Source: Helianthus annuus
Taxonomy: Eukaryota > Streptophyta > Magnoliopsida > Asterales > Asteraceae
Assembly: GCF_002127325.2 (NCBI RefSeq)
Contig: NC_035443.2
Coordinates: 32,105,930 to 32,169,929, forward strand
Reading direction: 5' to 3'
DNA length: 64,000 nucleotides
In this document: positions 43,046-54,440 of the stretch, in pieces
Position numbering within the stretch: position 1 is the stretch's first letter
Layout of the letters: every line of letters starts with the position of its first letter
Position numbers and translations under genes: made by a program
Notes under the pieces: model-generated
Databases searched by the model: none
What the model saw: only the letters and a program-made list of their open reading frames with translations
Told to the model about the DNA's origin: nothing

Positions 43046-46000
43046 TGTAACACCCCGAAAACGGGTTTGGTTATCAAACCACCTTAATATTAATGAACGG
43101 GTAAAATTCCATTAGTGGTAAAAATTAACCCGGTAAATATTAGGATTTAAATAATTAAACCTAATATTAAATAAAAAAGAGAATAAAAGTTTTTAAGGAA
43201 GTAAAGTTTATAAGAGGCCCGAGTTAACGGGACTTAATGTAAACTGAGTCATAATTTCCCCGAACCCACTAAGATAACTAGGAATACCAAACCTAGTTAA
43301 TAAGTTGGAATATTGTTAAAAATAATTAGGTTGTGATCTAATTAATAACTAACCAAACATGAGGGACCAAAGTAGTATAACTTGAAAATGGTTTTATAAA
43401 CTTAAAAACATCACATAACACACACAAGAGTGTGTGTGTGTGTGTGTGTGCGTGTGTGAAAATGGCCAGGAGATGCTCCCATGGAGCTCAAACCCTAGCT
43501 CACCCAAATTCACCAAATTGAAGGCCAAGATTAGCTCAAATCAACGCGTGAACACGCACAAACAATCACCAAGTCAAGGGGATTGTAAGGTATGTCAAAT
43601 TTTGTTATTTGGTGATGTTTGAAATTGATGAACAATTAAAAATCGAAATTCTGGAATGGATGATGAATCCATGAGTGTTGTTGTGATGAAATCTATGTTT
43701 AGGAACAACCCTAGTTAACAATTTGATGAACTAGTGTTGAAAACTAGAAATTTGATGATTACCCATATGTGTGCTAAGTGGGTTTTGATTTAATAGAAAA
43801 GATGATGATAAGTTTGTGTTTAAAATCATCATTTTTGATAGTAGGAACGAAGTACTTGAACAAATCACATGATTTTGTACTTGTTCATACATGATTGAGA
43901 TGGGTTTTATGATATGATGATGTTAGTGTCTAACTTGTGATTAGAACCATCATATTAGATAATAAAAGTATGCTACTTGAACCATTTAGGTGTTTGAGTA
44001 CATGAATCATAATTACCATGAATTGGGTTTGGTATAAAAGATGGAAATGATGATAAATACATGTTAAAAATGATGCTTGATATCATCATGTGTTAAGAAA
44101 GATTAATATCATGTTAATTCGATGAATTATGGTTATAAAACTCGGTAAATGAAGTGGATAACGGTAGCCTAAGTATGATGCTATCGGGTAAATGACTAAC
44201 TAGTTAAACGAATAGTAGAGCTACATCGTGTAATTACTTATGCTAATAGACGATTGACTTAAAAAGTAAAACCGACCTATAATACGATGAATGATAATTT
44301 TTGGATATAAAATACGTGAGGTGGAATAGTCATGTTTAGCAAGGACTAAACTAACCATCTTGCGAATAATGATAATAGTTTGACGCTTAACAAGCTAGGT
44401 GAAGCTTGTGGAGGAAGCGGGCCAAACAAATCAAGTACGAAGAGAAGAGCGTGGCTTGGATGTGAAGTAAGTAAAACTTACACCCTTTTATAGAATATTT
44501 ACTTATTCTATAAGTATAAATACGATAAAGATAATATGGAAAATATCGATTCCGACGCAATTGATACGGGTCGGAACAAATCTAAACATTTGAGAACCAT
44601 GGGTTATGGTAAAAAGGGCGAACAGGTATATTGGTCAATTAATGACTAAGAAATTATGAATTTTCGATATGATTACCTTGTAGTGTAATCTAATCTTGAG
44701 AAAAAGGGTAAAAGTGGAAATTTGGTCAAGTGTCGACTAATGTAAACCAAGGCTAAAAGGATACCCATGGCGTAATCCAAAATGGGCTAAATATGTAAGA
44801 AAAGCGAATTAATGAAAGAAAAATCTGAACTGGGTCGGATGGGCAAATTGGTGATTAAAAACCATGTTTTGATACATATGAAAATGTCTGGTCATATAGG
44901 CCAAACGGGTCGAATGGTGGTGATAACACCATTTGACAATATCTACTAATGTGGCTGTCAAGTTTTATGTTAACAGGAGCGATAGGCAATTCGGATAATT
45001 GCGTCGCCAAATATTAAGTGATAATTAACGCAAGGTATTAAAACGGGTCAATATGTTGACCCGAGTCAGGTACGTATAAATATGATTGTAGTTAAACGTA
45101 CAATTTCGGTTAAATAAGTAGCCAAAATCCTTCGTCGTAAACGAGGGATTAAAAATGACCATAAAGCCCTTGATGGGTAAACCGGGTAAACAACCCTTAG
45201 AGGTTGTTTAGAAACTTATATTATGATTTTGTAACCTTTAGATGTGTATAAGATTTGAAGGCATAAACTTTCAAGGGTTGAATGCCTTAAATGCGTCTTG
45301 CCGTAGAATGGCTTATTCGAGGGATAAAAACTAGGAATAAATAGTCTATTACATTAAATCCACCACAATCATAGCTGTGGTGGAAGACCAATCAATATGA
45401 ATGGTTGAAATTATGAGGCATACGAGAAATGGGCGTGATTTATGCTTAAAAGGACATAAATACCCTTAATGGGTCAAAGCAAGATTACGAGTAAAATGGG
45501 TAAATAATGCGTAGGAACCGTGACTGGAACCTAATATGCTAGACAATGTTGGAGATAAAGGGTTCGTGAAAAATGGGGGTCAAACAAACATGTTTGTTTG
45601 ATAAACACATAGACGGGTCAAAATTTAGTAAAAAGATAATAAGTCGAAGGCTTAAAAATCTCAAATTTATTTAATCCGGATGTCGGATTTTAACTCCGTG
45701 TGATGGAGAATTAAATTACGATCACGTAGGAAAAAGAATCGTGTAAATCGGATCAATAACGAAAGAGTTATGCTCGTTTTCGTAAAATCAAGCTTGGCTG
45801 TGAATATGCAACAACTGATGCAAACATTCTGTCAAAATGAAGCCGTGGCGTTGCGCCACGGCCAAAAGGGTTTGCCGTGGCGCGCGGCGACGGGCTAAAT
45901 TCTTGAAATTTTTGATTATTTTGTTTATTTTGATTATTTGACCCAATTACCTTGTTGTACTTGTTATTTAACTATCAAAACTGACTTCTAAGTTGGTTTT

Positions 46001-46251
46001 GATCATAGGTGAATGTCGAGAGTCCCAGATGAAGATCAAGCGACGAGCAAGAACCGAACACACGTTAAATGAAGCTTCCGCACTTGATTTGTTTTGTTAT
46101 AAGTGAATTATGTAAACACTTATAAATATGTTTTTAAAATGTTGTAAACATATGGGAATGTTGGTATGACAAGTTTTTGTAAAGTCACATTTTAGCATTA
46201 AAATGTGTATTTTATTATTAAAATCTTGATTAATTGAGACGGGCGTTACAA
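43046..46251 (+). mobile_element. Solo LTR, 3206 bp, TSD ACCAG
   Basis: Starts TGTAACACCCCGAAAACGGG and ends GGGCGTTACA, with exact 5-bp flanks ACCAG (43041-43045, 46252-46256). The length and TGTAACACCCC start fit long Tekay/Del-type gypsy LTRs. It contains a (TG)n microsatellite at 43430-43456. ORFs inside are short and without domains. No pol or primer site is seen, so it is an LTR left by recombination. Confidence 0.87.
43430..43456. repeat. (TG)n microsatellite
   Basis: GAGTGTGTGTGTGTGTGTGTG then CGTGTGTG, about 13 dinucleotide units with one interruption, inside the 3.2-kb solo LTR. Confidence 0.9.
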
Positions 46252-47354
46252 CCAGCCTGGGCTATATAGAGATCGGGTCTAGGATGTATTCAGCGCACCA
46301 GTTTCGATCGGAAATCGATACTTCTTTCTCTCCCGTTCTGTCGTTCTAATGCAAGAACCCCTAAACTTCGAAACTCTACTCCGTAGAAAGTGTACTAAAC
46401 CCTAATCACTGAAACGATACCCTGTCCGATCGATCTGAAACCAATCAACGGATGTTTAAGTGCTGCCTGAATAAGGCTATACTTTGTCATCTATGTTGTG
46501 GTTTTAATCTCGTGATTATCGTTAAAGTTTGAGTTGGGTTTATACATTAATACAGATTCCATTCTATGAAATTAGGGGTTAGAATCAGAAGGCTTAAATT
46601 CATTGATAAAGTAGATGCTTAATTATCAGAAGACTTGGAGCTATAAATCAAGAGGCTTAGAATCAAGAGACATGTTAAATCAAAACCCTAATTCTGCAAA
46701 GTGACTCATTATCATTTACTCAAATAATTTGCAAAACCCTATTTGTTTTCCAAGTTGTATTTATAGTGATTAAGTTTTTGTATTATGAAATTAGTGTCGG
46801 TATGTGGGGTTTTGTATACACTACTTAATAAGCTTTGGTATTGGACAACTGAGGGAGAATAGTGATATGACCACAATCACAGGAACTGCCACCGAGTGAC
46901 AAATACTTATTTGAGTAATTGAAAGATATAAACAAATGTAAAAAGCCTTAATGCTGTAATTATAACAATGTGCTTTTGTACAAACTGAATGAACTCACCA
47001 GTATTTCCTGCTGATCATATGTTTTTAAACGCGTTTCAGGTGATTACAGTAGATCGGAATAAGAGTTGTGATACGACATTGAAAGGCTTAAAGAAGTGGC
47101 TTATTTTATCAATTAAATTAAGACACGTTGTTTTATGTATTCGGGTTTATCCCCTATTAAATCTACCTTTGTAAAACATGGGTTAATTCCCATATGTTTA
47201 ATAAACAAAATCCGGTGTTCCTAAACTCTAATATTTTTCCTAACTCACGAGCCTGATGAAAATTTTCCGCTGCAATATTTTCGAAATAACTACCGGTACC
47301 ACTTGACTGTTCACCGCTTCCGTCCAGGGTGTGGTTGGGGGTTGTGACATCAGT

Positions 47355-47559
47355 GTTTCCAGCACCTCCTATAAATAAAAGCTTTGTCACCTTCATTCTT
47401 CATGTTGATTAGGATATCATCAATAAATATGATCGTTGATTTGTTCAATATTGGTGTACATGCTCGATTTATAAAATCCATGAATGTTGCAGGAGCACTA
47501 GTCAGCCTAAATGACTGATCTAATGTAATTACATCTGTTTCCATGTTCGAGTCGTTTTG
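47355..47559 (-). pseudogene. Ty3/gypsy RT palm (relic gypsy A, piece 1)
   Basis: Minus-strand text RLTSAPATFMDFINRACTPI and FIDDILI (plus 47411-47427), the RT active-site block of Ty3/gypsy (family form 'GLTNAPATFM...VFIDDILIYS'). Upstream text is degraded (RTWK for RTRYGHYE). It ends near 47560 where an Athila-like LTR begins. Gag, protease and the RT fingers of this relic are not found in the window. Confidence 0.82.
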
Positions 47560-49122
47560 TGTCATTTTACCATTAGTTTTGTAGATTATCGTGTCTTGTG
47601 TGTTTATAGGGTTTCGGAAGTAAAAACGAGCTAAAACGTTAAAGAAACAGGTACATAGGAGAAGCTTTGGGCTTAGTGAAGTATTCTTATGGAATGGAAA
47701 TGGATATTTGAGAGGCTGAGATGATGGAGAATTGAATTACGAAGCCGTAGACGAAAACGAAGTTGAAACGAAGAAGTTATGACGAAAACGGGTTTCTATG
47801 TACGTATGTTGGTCGCGTCGCGTTGCGCGAGCAGGGGCCTGGTCAGCATGAAAAAGTCCATCTTTCACCCTATTTAAGCCCATAATTAATGCTAATCATA
47901 ATACACAAAACGCTAGACAAATTTGCAACCAAGAACAGGTGATTTTGGAGATGAAGACACCAAAAGTTGAAGACTTTAAGCATTGGGAGTGAAGATTCAT
48001 CGGGTTACATCATTTGGTTTCTTTGTTTCCTTATTTTAGTTGATTCAATCATGTCTTGTGAACCTAGTTTAGACCTTGTTTATGTTTTCAAAGCTATGTT
48101 AGGCTAAATTTCTATGCACTATCTAGGTCGAATGATGAATACACTTGTTTGATTTGTTTCTTTTTGGGTTTTGGATGGTTATTTGGTTTTGATCAATAAA
48201 GTATACAAATTTGGTTTCAATAATTAAATGTATATGCATGCTTAATCTTGTTTGAATCTTTTTCATATGTTTCACTTGCGTTCTTGTAGATGTCTTCTAT
48301 GTATGAATGCTAGTTAGGTCGTGGACTGTGTGTTAGCGACTAGTTTACGGTTAATAGTATACGATTTCCGTAGAAACTGTAATTAGGATTGAATTAGCAT
48401 TAAGTATTCTACTAATCTCAATAGCCGTGAGGTGAGAGGTTGTTGGCTAGTCTCGAGTGATTAGGTTTCTAGGTTAGATTCTTCATGAGAAGATCCCATA
48501 GTTCATGGTCTCTGTCTGCTAGCTGAGTTAGATTATAAACAATAGTTTCCCTAGATTTTTGTGCCGTGAGGTAGAGTATCCAAGGGTGCTTTATTATTAC
48601 ACTAGGATAACCTGGGAGGGAGTTCAATAAACTGGTATTAGAACAACTTAATAAGTTGTCATATGTGTCTTCTCGAGAAGGGTCGAGGGTCCGGTTCGAT
48701 TATCCTTTAAGTTTTGCATCTTAAGATCCTGGTTTCCACATTAGTTCCAAAACCATTAGAACGCGTCATTCAAGTTTAGTATTCAGACCTAGGTTGCGTG
48801 TTTCCCATAATCTGATCACATCTCAGTGTTAGTTCGTGTGTCTAGTCAGTTCTAGTTAATTTAGTAGTTTGTTAGAAAATCCCCAATAAACAAAACAAAT
48901 TAGTTGAGTCAGTTTAGTAATAATCTTCGAGTCTAGTAAATGTAATTAGAGAGTCTCATGGGTTCGATACTCGGACTTACTTAGGCTATACTACATTGAC
49001 CAGTACACTTGCTGGTTGTGTGGTCTAGGTTTTAGAGAGTCTGTTTTATAAATTTTAAACTTAGTGTGTCTTGTTTAGGTTAATATTAGTTAGTTTTTAT
49101 TTGACCACTTCGAGCACAACGA
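47560..49122 (+). repeat. 5' LTR of an Athila/Tat-like Ty3/gypsy element
   Basis: It begins TGTCATTTTACC where the relic gypsy reading stops, and ends a few bases before the primer site at 49128. The length, about 1.56 kb, fits Athila-type LTRs. The exact 3' edge is uncertain (GAGCACAACGAG region). No partner LTR lies in the window. Confidence 0.6.
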
Positions 49123-49127
49123 GTTTT

Positions 49128-49146
49128 TGGCGCCGTTGCCAGGGAC
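49128..49146 (+). other. Athila/Tat-type primer binding site
   Basis: TGGCGCCGTTGCCAGGGAC, the characteristic Athila/Tat primer site, distinct from the initiator-Met type used by the other LTR elements here. Confidence 0.85.
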
Positions 49147-49184
49147 TCTTGACTACTGCTTTTGTTAGTTTTGATTAGATTTTC

Positions 49185-50087
49185 TTGCTATATATGTGCT
49201 ATTGTCTTTTTGATTTGAGTCTTTTAGTTGTGTTTAGAGTCTTCTCGACGCGTTCGCAAGGACCACCGCCACCGTTCATTATTCCAAAGCTTTCGAATCT
49301 AAAGTTCGAGGTTAGTACTTCTTCATCTTCATCTTCAGCCCCTTCTGACTCTAATCCACCATCTACACCGGCCGCACCACCTAATAGACCCCACCCACGT
49401 CCTATCATGGTCGATAACCGTAGGACCATCCATCAACAAGCCATCTAGGGTTTCACTGGTGTAAACTCTCCCATTATCGTGCCACCCATCACAAACGAAA
49501 ACTCATGGCAGATTCCCCCGTACATCATGACCGCTATAGCTAATTCGTGACAATTCCATGGTCGTGATGACGATGATGCACCCGCCCACATCACCCGCCT
49601 AACCTGCATTTGTGGTGCTTTTAAGCTTCAAGGTGCCACAGATGATGCAATATACCTTCGGTTGTTCCCATTCACCTTGGCTGGACGAGCTGCTACTTGG
49701 CTCGATTCTCAGCCTGCTGGTACTTTTACCACATGGTCAGCCCTTCACGAAGGATTTTTGAACAAATATTTCCCGCATGTAAAAGCTTCTAGACTTAGGG
49801 ATCAGATCCATTCATTCTGGATGGAACTTGATGAACCATATTACTTAGCGTGGGAGAGATTCCTAAACCTACTTGCTCGATGCTCCCAACATGATTTATC
49901 TGACTGAGCACTTGTAGAGAAATTCTACAACAGTCTCACCTATGAGACCCGAGCTCGGTTTGATACTTCTGCAGGAGGCTACCTTATGGGAAAGAAAACT
50001 GTGGCTGTATGCAATGACATGTTTGAGAGCTTTGCTCATTCTGAGTATGAACAACGGTCTCCAACATTCACGTTAAGGATCTTTTAA
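49185..50087 (+). pseudogene. Athila/Tat-like gag, three stops, truncated
   Basis: One frame from 49185 to 50087 with stops at 49446, 49548 and 49905. A Ser/Pro-rich start is followed by MVDNRRTIHQQ, VPPIT, then the gag core LFPFTLAGRAATWLDSQPAGTFTTW, FLNKYFPHVKASRLRDQI, YLAWERFLNLLARC and FYNSL...DTSAGGYL. This is the retrotransposon gag domain of Athila/Tat type (structural protein). No protease, RT or integrase follows; sequence after 50090 is unrelated, so the element was cut off. Confidence 0.85.
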
Positions 50088-50218
50088 AAATAGAGAGAAA
50101 TCTTCATTGTCATTAGTAAATTCTCAATGGTCTAAAAAATAACAAAGAACGCATAATTGTCATTGCCATCGACAAATATTTTGTGTCTATATAAACTAAG
50201 ACTATACGGAGTTGGGGG

Positions 50219-51060
50219 CATGAAAGAGTGGCGTTTTCGACATGTGTCTGTCACGTCAGCACGTGTCAGAAGATGCTATAAATGAGGAATATGATGGGGC
50301 ATGAAAGAGTGACATTATTATTTGACACGTGATACACACTTTTTATTATTATTATTTTATATATAAAATCTATTAAATTTAATATAAAAAAACCATTAAT
50401 GCTAATTAAACAAATAACATTAATAAAAAACATTAGATAATATAAAAAATATAACATAAGTTTAAAAAATAAAAACATTACATGAGCTAAAAAACGAAAC
50501 TAAAAGAAACATTACATAATTAAAATTTAACGTTAACCTAAACATACTTAACCGAAAAATTATTATTATTTGTCACACTATGGCGTGTTTGAAGTCACAG
50601 TGATACGTGTGTCTGCAGTCTATGATGGCGACTTGGATGATGTCGTCTTCAGTAAGCTCACCAGCGTTGTTGTCCACAACATTGACAATCATCTCAAATC
50701 TCGAACTAGTCATACGAATGCGTCCATGGTTCGGGTAGCCTCACCCCTATGCATACAAAATTGTTGGAAAACATGTTCACAAAACAGATGCGCAGGTAAG
50801 GGAGGAACGTTGTTGGTAACTGTTGCGATCCAAGATTCACACAACGTAATGTCCTCTTCTTCGTTCCATGGACTCATTGCCATTTTGAAGAGTTTTATGA
50901 GAAATGAGATGAAAGTTGAGAGATTTTGAATGTGAAAATGATAGAATATGTGCTTAAATTAGAAAAGTAAAAAATTATTGAAAAGTAAATTTTGTTAGAA
51001 GAACCGTTGTGGGCAACTGCTAGAATCTACACGCAATCAGGTCATGCCACGTTGTCACCC
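50219..51060. mobile_element. Possible PIF/Harbinger-derived element (borders uncertain)
   Basis: The segment begins GGGGGCATGAAAGAGTGGC, repeats GGGGCATGAAAGAGTGAC at 50297, and includes AT-rich DNA and a SANT/Myb-like ORF fragment. The opposite end near 51050 (CACCCCAAAGCC) is only loosely inverted to the start. No target triplet (TWA) is clear. The call depends mostly on the encoded fragment. Confidence 0.35.
50578..50883 (-). pseudogene. SANT/Myb-like (trihelix) protein fragment, Harbinger ORF1 type
   Basis: From ATG at 50883 the minus strand reads MAMSPWNEEEDITLCESWIA, a Myb/SANT helix start (family form 'W..EED..LC..W'), then HVFQQFCMH and RTMD. A frameshift near 50715 follows, after which another frame reads MTSSRFEMIVNVVDNNAG, EDDIIQVAI and HCDFKHAIV. 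The blocks match the Myb-like ORF carried by PIF/Harbinger transposons and their host relatives (DNA binding beside the transposase). About 100 residues, roughly half to two thirds of usual. The frameshift makes it a pseudogene. Confidence 0.5.
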
Positions 51061-51126
51061 CAAAGCCTTCCATGCTGGTGAAAAAAGCCCGCATCCAACT
51101 TCATGTTGTTCCTGGGGAGCAATGTT

Positions 51127-51736
51127 TTAAAAATTGGTTTTAATCGTACCTGGTTAGACTTAGAAATAGTTGAACCGGTTGTACCGGGCGGTTCAACCGT
51201 GTTGACTAATTAACTCTATAAATCCATAAAATATAATTTCAACTCAAATAATTATCCAAAACTATATCATTCCATAATAAAAAAAATATTCATAAAGTTA
51301 ATCCATAATCAAAAAATTATCTAAAAGTTCATGATTAAATACACATTATATAGCAATTAGCAAACAATATAACAATTAACAACATGAATGATTGAACAAA
51401 AGTCAAAACAAGGTAAACCTGGATAATCGATTAAAGAACTTAATTTGAAAAACCCAATAATTTTCTATCTTTGAGTAAGGAAGAAGTTTGATTGATGTGG
51501 ATTGTCAATTGTGGATGCTAAGTTTTACACTTTAACTAAAAAGGTAAATAGTCACCTTTTTTAAGTATCTAAAAATTAAAAGTTCAAAATTTTGATATTT
51601 GGCCCTGTATGAACCGGTACCGGTATAACTCAATTTACCGGCGGTATAACTTCTTTGTTGTTTTCTTAATTTACCGGTATAATTGGGCCGGCCAAGCATC
51701 CTCCATCACCCGTTCAACCCGGTTTAAAAGACATCC
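51127..51736. mobile_element. MITE-like AACCGG-rich element
   Basis: Left end AATGTTTTAAAAATTGG; right end, reverse complemented, ATGTCTTTTAAACCGGG. Near the ends are AACCGGTTGTACCGG and ACCGGTATAATTGGG runs, an inverted-repeat pattern common to plant MITEs. No clear target duplication. No coding sequence. Confidence 0.35.
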
Positions 51737-52014
51737 ACACGCATTCCATGTGATCAAAGCGAGTGAAGATGGAGAAATCGTATTTTTCAATGAAGATGAC
51801 ACGACACTGTTGAAAACTTAGCCAAACATTTTATCCCCTCTTTGGATGAATATGTTAGTGGGGGTATATCCCTAAATTCTCCTATATATTAAAAATTGTA
51901 TGTTTTAAATAGTAGATTCAATGTTTTGATAGAAAAGAATAAAAAGTTATAATAATATATATGATTTTTTTAATAGTTTTATTATTTTCTTTACTTTTTA
52001 AGTTAGATAAGCTT

Positions 52015-52470
52015 TTGTCAATCGGTACTGGTCTCGAAAATAACAGTACGGTTATCGGTACATAAAGATAAAAATCGACACCATCCTGGTACAGAAAACA
52101 TCAAAAATCGGCATCGAATTGATTTTGAAAATCTTTTAGTTCGGGAAATTCGGTACTGCCACCCGGTACCATTTGCTCATCCCTGGTCACGGGTGTCGTA
52201 CGAACAACAACGGTATCGTGAAACTTTATTTTGTTGATTTTCTTCAACTTTTAATGATTTCTTTTTTTAGTTTCAGGGGTAGGGAAGAGCTCCGTGCCAA
52301 CCAATACCGAATCGATACTGATACCGAAAATACTAATTACGGTACCTGTATATGAAGGTAAAAAACGGTAGCGAACCGGTACCAAGAACGCCAAAAGTCG
52401 TACTGAATTGGTACTTAAGATCTTTCGGCTCTGAAAATTCGGTACAGGTACCCAGTATCATTTACTCAAA
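52015..52470. repeat. GGTACCGGTA-type low-complexity stretch
   Basis: Repeated words TCGGTACTGG, ATCGGTACA, GGTACCATTTGCTCAT and GAACCGGTACCAAGAACGCCAAAA occur in at least two partly repeated blocks (2025-2170 and 2315-2470 past 50000). No ORF of interest. Confidence 0.5.
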
Positions 52471-52599
52471 TCTGACCGCCGGTTTAATATGAACAAAATT
52501 ATTACCATACAACTTTTTTGGTTGATTTTCTTTTGGTTATGTTTTAGTGTTTTATTCTATATTTTCTTTTTATTCTTGTCAGCAGTTTTCATGCGTAAC

Positions 52600-52684
52600 G
52601 CGCTCGTAGAAATTTCAAAACACATCTAAACACAGATTAAACAACAAAAGACGTCCGCCGCAACGCAGCGATACTAAAAAACTA
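52600..52684 (+). mobile_element. Possible Helitron-like 3' end
   Basis: The plus strand reads GTCCGCCGCAACGCAGCGATAC, then TAAAAAACTAG followed by T. A GC hairpin-like block before CTAG|T is the Helitron 3' form, in the opposite orientation to the family A and B copies. The rest of the element was not delimited. Confidence 0.3.
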
Positions 52685-53720
52685 GTTAAAAATAAAATAG
52701 AAAATCTCAACAACCCGATGGGTTAGTAGCTACTCGTTTTGAATTTTAAGAAGCGTGAAAGTTGTGTGATTTATTCGGCGCGTACCTTTATGCAACCAGT
52801 GACGTCATACACCTCCTTGTCCTGATTGTGGGTCCTACTGCTCCTTTCTTTAAGCACCCATTATTGACCACCAAACCTAAGGCTGCTCCTCTACTTACAC
52901 ACTAGGATATATACGTGTAATAATATTATAACATTTATCTCATAGGCCCCTGCTTATATTTCATTTTAACACCTTGACTTGTCATGCTACTACAATTCTT
53001 CCTTTCTATGTATTTATAAAAAGAAAAAATAGAACTACAAATTTCTTTTCTCCTATTATCCGTGGACTTAGAACCAAACCTTGTGAATCTAATATTTTGA
53101 ACATCAAATTACTTTTATTTCTAGCTGTATGTGAGGTTTGAACACAAAACTTTCTCCTTTCAAAATATTTAAAGGCTTTATTTTGTTAATAACTGTCATC
53201 CCTGTTGGTTTCTGAATCTAATTGTTTGCTAAAGGCTTTAGCTCTATAAATGATTCACTAACCCCATTAATCTAAAAAATTATGATATATTGATACCCTT
53301 TAGTAATTAAGAACTTATTTGTTTATTTTATTTATTTGTTTATTTTGTTTTAAGACAAAAGTTGAAAAAAAGGTTTATTCTTCTTCTAGTAAACTAGTGT
53401 AAAGAGATCTTATATAACTCCACTAAAAGTTTGGTTCTGTTTTTAAAAGATTATTTAAATTATAAAGACATTTTATATGTTCATACTTTTATTAGTTTAT
53501 TAGTTAAGTGCCTCAAAATACTCTTATATATATTATTAGTCATAACCAAAATTAAAGGATATAATAAAAAAAACTGATGAATAATTAAACTCAGTGGCCA
53601 GCTTCGTGGTGATTTTCACGTGAACATATTAAAAATTACATTGCAATATGAAAACTATAAAAAATGTTACAAAGTATCAGAATTTATCTATGCGATGTGT
53701 TTGAGATCTTTGTATATAAA
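52685..53720. other. Intergenic AT-rich DNA, nothing recognised
   Basis: Only short ORFs, no terminal repeats and no conserved motif that I can name. Confidence 0.5.
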
Positions 53721-54440
53721 CTAGTTGATGCCCCGTCCGCGTTGTGGGGCGGTAGGCTGAATATTTCTTAACCAGTAAAAAAAATATTATCATAGTTTTA
53801 CTAAAAAAAATTAAAACGATGGCAAGATCGTAATTTTAAACTCGGGGCAAAACTATAATTTGTCAGGATTAATAAGCGAGCGTTAGACAGCTGTTTGACA
53901 CGGAAAAAAAATTAAAGCGAGTCAATCAATTAAAACAAAACACTTTTATAGTTTTGCTGGAAAAAAAACTAAAACCATGGTAATACTTCAATTTTGAAGT
54001 AGAGGCAAAATTTTAATTTTTAACTGGGGTAAAATCTTAATTTGTCAAAAGTTAAAGCGATGACAATACTGTAATTTTAATCAGGGGTAAAATCATAACT
54101 TTGAACATGAGCAAATTTGTAATTTTTAACTGGGGTAAAATCATATCATATGCGGGTCAATGGGGGAGTGTCAGGCAACAGTCTGGCGTTGTCTGGCACT
54201 ATTCCCCCACACACCTTTTAAAAAAAAACTAAAATGATGACAATACTATAATTTTTAACTTAGGGAAAACTATAATTTTGGGCTAGCGTAAAATCTTAAT
54301 TTGCCAAAAGCTAAAGCGATAGCAATACCATAATTTTTAACCCGAGGTAAAACCATAACGTTGAAAACGAGGCAAGTTCATAATTTTACACTAGGGTAAA
54401 GTCGTAATTTAACAATACCATTGAGGAGTCATATTAGTTT
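53721..54440 (-). mobile_element. Helitron-like element, family B copy 1
   Basis: The minus-strand 3' end is ACCGCCCCACAACGCGGACG then GGGC, ATCAA and CTAG (plus 53721-53724), followed by T: GCCCC pairs with GGGGC. The interior repeats the phrase 'AAAACTAAAACGATGGCAATAC.GTAATTTT...GGGGCAAAA' several times. The first 200 bp match copy 2 at 62419. The right edge is approximate. No protein. Confidence 0.5.

Larger units (their letters stand above)
42660..47349 (+). mobile_element. Solo LTR (about 1.48 kb) split by a second solo LTR
   Basis: Starts TGTAACAACCCTC and ends GGGTTGTGACA, giving inverted ends TGT.ACAACCC. The flanks TCAAT (42655-42659) and TCAGT (47350-47354) form a 5-bp target duplication with one change, and the relic gypsy frame reads through when this interval is ignored. 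Inside, 43046-46251 is a nested insertion. The remainder is 1479 bp and holds a TATATAGAG box near 46263. No coding region or primer site is present, hence a solo LTR. The starting word resembles gypsy LTRs. Confidence 0.8.

Noticed and set aside
49199..49429. Minus ORF rich in Gly/Glu
   Set aside because: Antisense shadow of the Ser/Pro-rich start of the Athila-like gag.
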